64,000 nucleotides of DNA from Bugula neritina (taxonomy: Eukaryota > Bryozoa > Gymnolaemata > Cheilostomatida > Bugulidae), in the NCBI GenBank assembly GCA_964035545.1, contig OZ037768.1, positions 18,703,700 through 18,767,699 of the forward strand, in the 5' to 3' direction. The stretch's first letter is position 1. Each line of letters begins with the position of its first letter. Positions 1-12,200 of this stretch are shown here, piece by piece. The notes beneath the pieces were generated by a model. It did not search any database, was not told the DNA's origin, and was given only the letters and a program-made list of their open reading frames with translations. The translations under genes and the position numbers were made by a program.

Positions 1-295
1 AACCCCATTTTTGTTTATTATAGATAAAAGGCTGTATATATGCAAGTGACCTATTGACTTAAGATATACTTTCATAGAGATTATGAGTTATAACTACACT
101 CTTCATAAAACAAGCTAATAAAAAAGGTTAGAAGAAACATTTTATGTGTATAAACAACTAAATACTTTTAAACAGTTTTGATTGGGTCGATAGGTTTATA
201 TGGGAACTTTCTCAATTTGCTATTTAAGTAATACACAGCAAGTGTATTCTTCAAACATTTTATATGGAGTTAAAAGCACATAATTTAAAGAGCAC

Positions 296-3200
296 CTTGA
301 TCCTCAAGCGTTGTTCCTCCCCATGGACCAAGCAAGGCTAAAATCTCATGTAAAATAATGCTAAATGAGTAAACATCCCCTTTCTGTGTGCCGTTGAAGC
401 TGTCTGGCTGTCTCAACAGCTCTGGAGCTCTCCACAGGCATGCTACAAACAATTATTTACCTTTAAGGATGGCTTAAGATGGTTTATGAGCACCTGCTTG
501 TTGTTCTAACTCTGTGTATAGACTATGATTCAAAAACTGTAGGCAAAATAATAACAGTTCTCACAGCTATCTATGAGCAAAGTTACTTGTTGATCCCTCA
601 GCCCTAATGATTCCTAGAGATTCTAGCCATGCTAATGCAATCAGTACTCAAAAGGTTATATAGATTATCTACTTTATTTAAGCACTAATGTATACCATAG
701 CATTATATTATTTATATAATAGAGTATAATGTGAATTCTTCAAAAGTATTCACTTACAGTTTAGTTTAAACTATTTAGTGTAAATTTGATTATTACCTCT
801 CCAATACTTTTCTTTATGACCATTCTTTATTGCGTTATATGTGCTGTTACAATTTCTGAAGTGGTGCAAACCAAATCCACTGATCTGTAGGACGAACCTG
901 CTATCCACTAAGCACTTGCTAGATTTCAGATCTCCATGAAAACCAATTGGACTGCTGTGTATAAACACCATGCCCTACCACAAAACTTTAACACTCGTAT
1001 AACAAAATTCATAAGTGAAAAAGCTGACAATTTCAAATACTCCAATTGGGACAAACAGATAATTAAAAGCAAATCTATTTTATTAAACACTTCAACAAGT
1101 CAGGTTGTAACTTTTAGATAAAATCTGAGACAGATAATTAAGCAAAAGATAAAAATCTAATTTAACCACCACACAGAAATGCTTTATTAGGGCTTGTGCA
1201 TATTTCACAATATATAAACAGCTAGTAAAATTACTACTTTCAAAAATTATTTTTATGAAAACGCCATTAGTTTTAAGCTTGGTTGGTTATAGTAAATTTG
1301 CTGAATGTTGTGAAACTTTGCCATTGTCAAACATGAAAATACTTATTGGAAAATGGTGAAGATCAAATGTTGAAGCTATAACAATAGTTAGAGTGTCTAT
1401 ATTATATTGCAGCGCTAAAAACTCTTATAAAATCCACTTGTTGGTCAACAAAAAGTGCATACTGTGTATTCCATCTCCTGCTATGCATTGTTTTCCTCAT
1501 GAATGTAACTTACTTGAGTTTATATCCTATAGAGTAAGTGTAAGTGCATGATCACATAGAGTAAGTGTAAGTACATGATCACATGGAGTAAGTGTAGACA
1601 AATTACCACATAGAGTAAGTGTAAGTACATCATCACATAGAGTAAGTGCAAGTACATGATCACACATAGAGTAAGTGTAAGTATACGATCATATAGAGTA
1701 AACTTGTAAGTACATGATCACATGGAGTAAGTGCAAGTACATGATCACACAGAGCAGGTGTAAGTACAGGATCACATAGAGTAAGTGTAAGTACATTATC
1801 ACACATAGAGTAAGTGTAAGGTGGAACAAGCCGATAGACACTAACCTTAACTAAATCATTTATAAGAGAGTACTGCATTGCAGTTTCTTCAAGGAAGAGG
1901 TTTCTTTTCGCGACAAGAATATCCTGTAATGAAAAAGTTTAAATATGAAGCACAAAAATAAAATATATTATATGCATTAAACTAAAAGTTTTAAAATCTA
2001 GTAATTTAAGCAGATAAAACAAGTTTTGAAAAAATGACATTAGACTGCAATAAACAACAAAAAAGTAAGTTTTTTATAAATACCAAAAATTAGCAGCCAT
2101 AATAAAAGACAGCTAAATTTTCTTACCTCTAGACTGCCTCGCTCACAGTATTGGTGTGCAATCAGTATATAGGGAGGGTCAGAACACGCTCCTACAAACT
2201 TGTTAATGTTGTCATGGTTCAACTCTCTCAGCATATATAAATGCTCTTTGGCAAGTTTTGTGACGTCAGGAGAGTTCCAAACACATTTTAACGACACCAA
2301 CATGTGCTGCAGAAATAGAAACGAGAATTTGAACAACCACCAATTGCAGTGAAAAATAAATTAGAAATAAGTTAATATAACTATTATATTATATAAAAAA
2401 GCATCTGAAAATTATAGTACACTGTGAATTCAAATCTAATGGCAAGTATGTATGCGCTGGTATAGATTTATATTTACTCGAGATTAGAATTGCATAGTTT
2501 CTGTATGCATATAATATATAACCTCATTTTTATACTTTATTTTGAAGGTAGACTTTTAGCTGCTAATTTTAAGACAAAAATAGCAATTTAGTAACCATTT
2601 TTGTTGCAACTGAAACTGCTTTTGGCTTTCAAAAGCGCAGCTGCTGTATTTGCTAATCTATATTGGAAATTGTCTGACCTTGTATATACCGATGGGGCAG
2701 TATGGTAGTTGAGTGATTCTATCTATTTCTTCTTCGTTTTCAGAGCTACACAATTTTGTCCAGCGCCGAGAAGCTATCTGGAAGAATATTGAACTGCATA
2801 CGTTACACAAAACTGAGTAAGGCATTTATGCCATCATGACAAAGGAAGAAATTATCGTCAACAAACGTAGCGATTTCTTTTACATTAAAATAAACAATAA
2901 ATATATATGTGATATTATGTGATATTATAACATTGTAACAACAGAGTATTTAGTATATTGTATTCAATAAAAGCTAGAGAGAGAGATTTGATATAAGGTG
3001 TTGGAAAAACTAAGTAACACAAAATATATTTAAATCGTTTTAAAACAATACAAGCTAACAGATAAATACAATTGGAACATCACATGCTTTCAAAATGCAA
3101 TGACAGTAAAATATAACTAAAAAGAATCAGAAAAGAGAAGCAAAGATCAGCAACAACAATAGATTTTGGGAAACACAAAAACTCCTTGCAATGAGTTTCA

Positions 3201-6200
3201 GCCTCAGTTGGAAGATTTTAAAACAATGCAAAAACACCACACTTAAAAAGTAACCACACTTGAAAAGTAAGTACACTTGAAAAGTAACTACACTTGGATA
3301 GTAAACACACTTGGATAGTAAACACACTTGAAAAGTAAACACACTACAAAATGGTTTACCAATGATTTTTTACGATGCTGAAAATGTTCACTTTCATCAC
3401 TATGGCTATTTCCCCATTGTAACAATTTCTGTAAGTCAACAAGATAACATGTCGATAAGATATAAGATATCAGTTATGGTTGTAGGATCAAGTTTTTCTA
3501 AAAATCAAAGCCTACTATCATCCATTGTTTAAAATTAATTTAATAATCTGCTCTTGGCTACAAAATATAAAAAACAGATAGTAATTGAAGAGATTTTGGA
3601 TTGCCCTCAACTATGCTACATAAGCAATAATGATTTGTCAATATAATTAATAAGCATTGATTTTTCCTCTTTTTGGCAAATTAGTGCATAATCCATAAAT
3701 AAAATTTTTTTTTGCGCAATACATGTCTAACTCAACTTTAAATCATAACTGTTTAGTAGAAGATATCAAAATTTTGGCTTCATTGAATTGTTCAATTTCA
3801 ATATTTTCAAGTGTCATTTTGTTATATAATTTTGTTTTGCTCTTGAAAAAATATGTACCTGTAACATAAAAAAGGGAAAGGTAAACATTGTATGTTATTC
3901 ATAACATGCTACGCAATGGATGTGCGTAAGTGGTGCGCCGCTACATTGGGCCTATGCTATGCTATAACTATGCTATGCTATATTGGGCCTGTGCTATGCT
4001 ATAGCTATGCTATGCTATGCTATGCTATGCTATATTGGGCCTGTGCTATGCTATAGCTATGCTAAACTTGTGCTAGGCTGACCTGTGTAGCTTCAACTTG
4101 TTCAGAGTCTTCATCTTCAAAGTTAGGCATTGGCTGGTCCAAGAAAAGCACATCAATATCTGCTTTGTCTATTTTCCATAGCAAACTGTCCACTCTTTTC
4201 TTTTGTTGGTATTGCCTGTCATAAAAACAGAATAATAAGTATTCCTGTACACTAACTATTTATTCTCTGTAGTGTTGAGTTTACTCAGTGGACCCACAGT
4301 GTAATGGCTAGCACGCCTGCTTGTAAGCTGCAGTTCTTGGGTTCGAATCCTAGTGGGGGCAATTTTTTTCATTCTCACAAAAACAAGTGCAGATTGAAGT
4401 TTCTAGGTTTTTTGAGCTATTGTTATACTTAGAGTAAGTACATATACAAGTGTAAGTTGCTATTACCTCCAGTAACATACACCTAGTAGAGTAAGTACAA
4501 TAACTACGCTAGCACCGACTACCACTGCCAAATACACAAAATATGACAATGAATCTTTGGTACATCTTGATCCTGTGAAGCCACAAACAGGTTCTGGCAA
4601 AGGCGGACTCCTTCCTAGCCATGACATTGGTTCGTGCTTCAAGTATTCCTACAAAGGAGCAGATTGCTACTTTCTGATGATTCAAACATTTAGCTAAGTT
4701 TTTGGGAAAACTCATAATTAAGATTTGTTGGGACTTTACATAAGTTGAGAAAGCTTTTCCCTAATACATGATAGCTTTTCACATATCATCTCAGCTATGC
4801 CAGCTATATTATGCTTTTTCCACTCTCATTATGGCTACTACACAAAAGCTAACCTTTTTGACTAGTATAAAAACCCAGCATTTTTCACTTATCCACATTT
4901 GCGTCTTACATTTAACCTTTTTCACATTGCTATTTTCTTTCAGTCTGCAGCAATAGATATTTCCATACACATTAAGCCACAATAAGATTAATGAAGACAA
5001 AAAATAAGCATAGCTGTGTGGATATTAAATCAATTTATCTGATGAGAAAGAAGCTTACAACTTGCTCATGGTATTAATACTCTTAACTTGCAAACTGCAT
5101 TGCTCCCATCAGCTGTGTCATAATGCAATATTATATTCTCACGGCATCGAAATATTCTCATGCATGCAACTATTTTTGGATAGCATGTGTCTATACCAGC
5201 TGTTCATTAGAATCTTCCAAATTACGAAATGTCCCAACTTGTTTCAAAGCCCATCCGTAGTTGGAGTTGCTTTCCTTAACTATAGCTACAGCTGAATAGG
5301 CTCCTTCGGCGTCTCCATGTGCATCAATAGAGTCATTGAATTGCTGTATACCTGATTGAATAACATTATTAGCTTTTAAATTATGTATCAATAGCTGATG
5401 CTTCTTTACATATCATATGGAATGTTCATTATAAATCAAAATTTGAGATAATGATGAATGATTTTGCAAATTACATAAAGAATAAGCATGCATATAAGTT
5501 AAAGCTACATATCATAGGTCTAGAGTCTAAACAATTTATCCTCTAACGCATTCTGATAGATGCATATACTAAGTTCTTAGTAACTTCTCATAGGTCAAGA
5601 GGCTCAAGTCCTACTATATAAGCCTTGTATTTTTTGAAGTTTAAACATACAATTGGATTTGCGATAACTGATGATGTAAGGATAAAAACTTTAACTTTAG
5701 CTTTACTAACTTCTGAAAGTTGAGTTTAAGATGTTCAATGTTAGTAATCTTCCATCTGATAAATCCCCTCCTGATTCTAACAGCTTCTTTGCAGCTTTGG
5801 CATAAATTAGAACTCCATCATATAGCTTGGCGGCATACAAGGATATTGGCAAAGGAACCTACACAAGTGAATATATGGCAGTGAATTTAGAAGAAACAGA
5901 CACAATAAGCTCATTATTTTCTACACTTTGTTCAGTTTTGTCCTATGACTAAAAAGTAACGCCAGTTTTCTGGTCATGAGTCAGAAAATGTTTGATCTAT
6001 GACTCACCCCAGGAAGTGCAATGATGTTGAAAGGAGGCTGAGTCATATGATCTCTCACTTGACTCTCGAACTCTAAGTACGCGCTGTCATGCTGACTTTC
6101 TCTGTGCATCAGAGTAATCAGTTGTCTGAAGCTATAGTCTAGGGTGTTGCTTGTGGTGTTCTGAACCGACTCAATCCCTACACAACATTTCAGGAGATTA

Positions 6201-9200
6201 CAACTTGCCGGGTGTGTGTGTACCCCTCTATTTTCTAGCTAATCCAAAAGTTAATTAAAAAAGTGCTAATATTTGTCTCCTTAGTAGTAAATATGGATAC
6301 TTGAACATTCTAACTATTTTTACAAGTCATTTAAAGGCATCAAACCAATGACAAGGCTCAGTTAACTAGTGCTGAAACCACACTTAAATTGTTAAATTTT
6401 AAAAAAAGTTTCAGTGCCTTATAAATTGTGTAGAGTGACCTATAGTATAATTTTATGAAAAAAGTTCAATTTAAACGCCTGATTTCATTGAATTGTATGA
6501 CCTCTCAATTCTATAGAATGGTTGCAAAGAAGGAAGTTATCCCTTCACTAAGTATAGAGTTATTTTACTTATGCATAATATTAAGTCATTTTAATAAGCT
6601 GCTTAACAACAGCAAAAATAACAGATTAAAAAGAGAGATTTGAAAGTTGATCATACCCAGTATATTGGAATTGTGTTACACCGGAAGAGCTAGTAGTAGA
6701 TTAACATATTGCAGGCAGAGAGTAAAACTGTGACAATATTATGATCTAGCAAACCTCAGCAAATTCAAGCAAATCTCAGATAGAACACTCATCTGCTATT
6801 GTTATAAATAAACAGTTTCAAAATTGAAACATTGTAAACTATTTTATAAAACCAAGTAACCACATCTGCAGTAAACATTAAGAAAACTTAAAGCATCTAC
6901 AAGTAATCTGATGGAGTTTAAGTCCCATGTGTTCAGCAATTGCTTCTCTATCATAAACCCCTACATGGTGCATAGACAGACTATACTAAAACTGTTTCTA
7001 TATTCAACAAGATTGTCAAGCAATTTCTATTTATATGTAGTGGTGGTTGCTCACAAAGAGCTCATGACTATCAACACTGAAGAGACAACTTTTATTAAAC
7101 TAACCATTCTAGTCTACATGCCGTATAATTCTAAAAGCCTTAACAGCTCAACTATAATTTTTTGTTCAAGAATACAGTTTAGAAAAAGCTCTCACTTTTA
7201 GCTTTTATAGCCATAAAATATGCCTTTAAAAAGTCCCACTTTGCAATTTTTAACTTCTAAACTCAACCTAAACTTAATTGGGCAACTGCATATATGTATA
7301 ACATAATTAGAAAAAAAATTAACTGCTTAAGACACTATATATAAAGTATATTAACATCAGTGCATTCTTTTTGATTTTTATTGCTATATTATTATGCAAG
7401 GACTGTGCACATTATTAATGTTTAGAAATGGGTTATAGAATTTGTTAGATTTATCAATTTGCAATTTTAACTAATAATTCAGTTATTTAACTGAGTATGT
7501 AATTGTGTTTAATAACAGCTTTACAACCTGATAATTAGCCATGTGGTTATTACTGACATATATTTATAACTGTAATATACAGAATTATAACTTGCAGTTA
7601 TAACAAATCAACCTGTTATTAGCATTTTCAGATTGCTTGCAAATTGCAGAGTTGTATGGAACATTGAATGCCTACATATTTACGAGAGGCAGTGCATCTG
7701 CCCATATATCTGTGTACAGCTGTATGTGCAGATTGTAAATACTATATTGTGCATACTGTAAATAATATTGTGCATGTATATGTAAAAATGGGAAGTACTG
7801 TAAATAAGCCCATATAACCGTGTTATGCCTATACCACAGTATATATACAAGTTGTAAATAATACCAAGCATACTATAGATAATATTATACATACTGAAAA
7901 TACTAATGTACATACTGCTAAGTGTAATAACTTAATAATATGTACTGTAAATATTATTGTACGTACTATATTATGTAAATTTAGACAAATTGCAAATAAA
8001 AATATATGCCTACGGTAAAGAAGGTTGTAAGTACTATAAAACAAATGGAAATGCTGTAAATACTAAGTACTGTAAATATTAAAGTAAGTGATATATACAA
8101 TATAATACACGCTGTATAAAATATTACACCCACTGTAAGTAGTACATTGTGCACACTGTATATAATATTATAAACAATATTGCACATACTGTCATATGAT
8201 ATTGTAAGCAATATTGTACATACAGTAAGCATATTATTAAAACTTACAAGTATTGGTGAGACGCCGCAGGGCAGTGTCTGATGTATACTCAAATTTGTCA
8301 GCAAACCCCCTGATATGAATGATGGCGTATTCTGAAATGTTGGCGTGCTTAGCTAAACATCTAACAAACTGCACCATCGGGTCATGGTCACCAAGGAAAA
8401 CATAAACTGAAACAGAAATAATTTATGTGCTCATTTTTACATATGCCCATTAATTCTATTCGTACACATACATACTTGGGTATTAATATGAAAAAAGAAG
8501 TGTGGAGATTCCTTAGTGAAATTTTCGACGTCCAAAAAATTTGGGCTAGCTTTATAAATGATTTGCTATTGTATGGGTTTTGTAAGCATTAAAGATTAAA
8601 GTCCTAAAAATTTATAAAAGTTTCAATTTTGTGGAAAAGCTTACTTGATTTTATCTAAATAATATATAATAATGATATAATATAATATTATAATAAAATA
8701 TGTACTAAAATTATAATATGTAATAGCATGTTATTTATTATTATATTAAAATTTTATATAGTAATGTTTCATATTTTTGGGTAATGGATATTATATGTAG
8801 TGTAATAACATGTCACAGGATGGTTGCTGAATTGTGATGTATTACAAATTATATATTTATTAGATTTGCTTTGTAGATTTACTACTAAACAAGAAATGAT
8901 AGTACCATGCACTGTGAAATCTACAGTAGCTGTTTAGCACGAGTTCTAAAAATACTGCATTATATTATATACATAGACGCTGACTTGACCATATCAAGGA
9001 AACAGGATTCACATCTACTAATTATAGCTTGTATAAGTATAGTAAGATTCTAACTCTATAGTTTACAATATAACATAATACTAACTTATACTAAAAAAAT
9101 ACATAATAATATTATACTAAAACTTAAATACTGTACTTTAAGTTCATATATCACATTGTATTTAAATTATGTTCAAAATTAAAGTTACACAGCAATAGCA

Positions 9201-12200
9201 GTTCATAGTTTAGCTATGGCCTATCTAATAAAACTAAATTAATAGTGTTTTTCACACAGTTTTATGCTATGATTGTTGCATATGTTCTATCCATATCTCT
9301 CTTTCATTTTGTGGTTTATGTATGTGTGCATATGGACAAAAATGAATTTATTAGATCCGTGAGTTGAAACTGGTATTCTAATGTGTCAGGAATTGAGGTT
9401 TCGATATCCGAAGCTTAGCGAGATACGGAGGATGTACTGTATTTGAGCAAAGCCCTCTAGCTTATAACCTATGAACAAGGAGTATATTAAACACTTACCT
9501 CTGGTCTTTGTGGAGCTACTCTCTGCTATACCACATATCTTGTCATAATGATCTTGCATAAACACTTTATAGTTTGATGTGAATGAATTATTTGTATTTA
9601 TCTACAAAAGTTTGAAAAAATATTGCTAATGTGATCATAAAGTTGGAGGCGAAATCACCAATACAGATTCTTATTAGAGTTTAGAATGTTTTGGTTTGAA
9701 ACTTGGAGCATAGAGAGGTCATAGGCCATAGGCCAATCTACTCAAATAACCAATGTTCCAGCAACTGTCCTACACTGGCATAGCCGGAAGGAACAAAAGA
9801 AAAACTTTATAAGGTAAATATGAGGCCGCATAGGGTGTTATAGAGGTCATTATATGGGGGGATTATAGGGGTCATTATATGGGGGCATTATAAGGATTGT
9901 ATATGGGGTATTATAGGGGTCATATGGAGGTTTTATAGGGGTCATGTGCTTACTGCACGTATTCAAACAATTAAATAGGTACTTGTAATAATTTTACAGC
10001 TTTGTTTATATGATACAAGCCACATATATGTAAAGAATAAAACATGGATGTCATAAGCCTATATTAAGAAAAACTTGGTGATGCAGAGGTATATAATAAC
10101 AGGTCATAAATAATATTTTTGATTAAAACTCAAAAGTCAAACTAAAACCTGTATGCACTGTATTACTGTCCACTAAACTAACAAAATTCTGAGCAGTTGA
10201 GACAATATATTATCATAAAAAAGTTAAAGTTATAATGTTAAAAGAAATTTTGAAAACAATTGAAACCAACATAAAATGGCCTAATTAAAAAATACCCAGC
10301 AACTTTTTGTTCTGTTGTTTAACTCTAAACAGCATATAATAATTTATGTAAGCCACGGCTGCAGCTGTGGTACAGTATACAAGGTACGCATTTGAGGTAA
10401 CATAAAAATTAGGCTTGTGAACTATTTTGACACTTAGCTTAAATAATAAGTTAATAAAAAGTTGGTATATAGCAGCTTTAAATAGTAATTAACATCAGAC
10501 GATATACTATCATAGAGATGCTGTAACGTAATTGCCAGAAAAAGATTGCCAATAGTTTGTTGGAACAATTTATGGCCTTCAACTCTGCCTGCATATATAA
10601 TAGTATTGATTGACATTTATAAGAGGTGTGTAATGTGCTGTTAAGGAATCTCATGTCTATGTATATGTGTATATGCTGTAATAAATATGATGGAGTGGGA
10701 GTGTACATAGTAGTTTATGTAGTATAATAGGAGCTGCTATGACTAGAAGCTCTTCCTAACATCACCTTTGTCGGGGTTTGAACCCATGACTTTGTGCTTA
10801 CTATACAAATGCTCTAACCCTTAGCTAAGTGAATAGATGCTATAGCAAATTGTGTGGGTGAAATATCTTTTACTGTCAGTCAATGGTTATAATTTTCCCC
10901 AAAGTACTTTTGGGGTTTAGGGTTGGTAGGTTGTGGGCCCCTGCAGCACTCACTCATTTAGTATTTGAATTTTGTGAATAGATGTGTTTAATGTAGTATA
11001 GTAATATAATATATTATATACACGTATTATATAATAATAGTATATAAACATGTCGTAGCATATATGTATAGTAATTAGTATACAATAGCAGCATACTAGT
11101 ACATAGTAGTATATAACAGAATATTGCAGTATACAGTAGCAGTGGTATACAATATAGTAATATATCGTAGTATACATTAACAGCTATATATAGTAGTAGC
11201 CAGGGTTGGGGTCAATAACATGTGAATGTAATTAATTACATTTACAATTACTTGAAAATTTGTCAATTACAATTACAATTATAATTGCAGTTGAAATCAA
11301 TGTAATTAATCACAATTACAATTACATGGTAATGTAATTAGTTACAATTACAATTACTTTTGTTCTAACAATGGAAAAATAGTTGAGTTATATAATTTTA
11401 CTTCTGGAGTTCAACTATTTGGGGCAATTTTGACAGCAGAGAACCTTCTTTGTTCTCCGTGGTGACTTATAGGGTGATACAATATTACATTTAATTAATC
11501 TGAACTTCTATTACCCAGTAGGCATGGTAGGAAAAGTATGAATTTTATGAGATTTAAAAATTTGAAGTAATTGTCATGTAATTATAAAATAATTGTAAAA
11601 ATCAATTACATTGGCTATGTAATTAATTACAATTACAATAACATCTTTATACATCAATTACAAATTACATTCAATTACTTGAAAAAATGTAATTAATTAC
11701 AACCAATTACAATTACAAATTATAATTACCCCAACCCTGGTAGTAGCATATATAGTCTTAGTATATAGCAGTAGTATAATATAGTAGTATATAGTAGTAT
11801 ACAGTAGTAGTGGTATATAATATATTATAAGTAACACACACTACTAACTCATATGAATTAATGATTAAACTCTAGAGCTTGTCAATATTTGCTAATACCT
11901 TAGCAAGTAACAACTAGTGCAGTTGCATTGCACAATACATAGTCAAGTGGATTCTTCTAGGGTTCTAAGAAAAATAAGTGCAATTCAGCAGGGGTAAACA
12001 ACTCCTTATTGGTACATACAAGTACTGCTTTTAATTTAGTTTACAAAAAATCACTAATTAAACTTTTGTTACTGGAGACTTTTAATTACGGGATTGCACA
12101 TATCATTGGCTTATAATGCATGAAAGTAAACATTCTACATCAACAAGTATATTGTTACATTGATTACCAATATGCATGTATAATTTAAAGGTTAATATAC

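Noticed and set aside
2755-2820. Possible extra exon after a ttttcag acceptor in the cyclase receptor intron
   Set aside because: The acceptor is on + while the gene is on -. No open frame fits the phase, and the flanking exons already join correctly without it.
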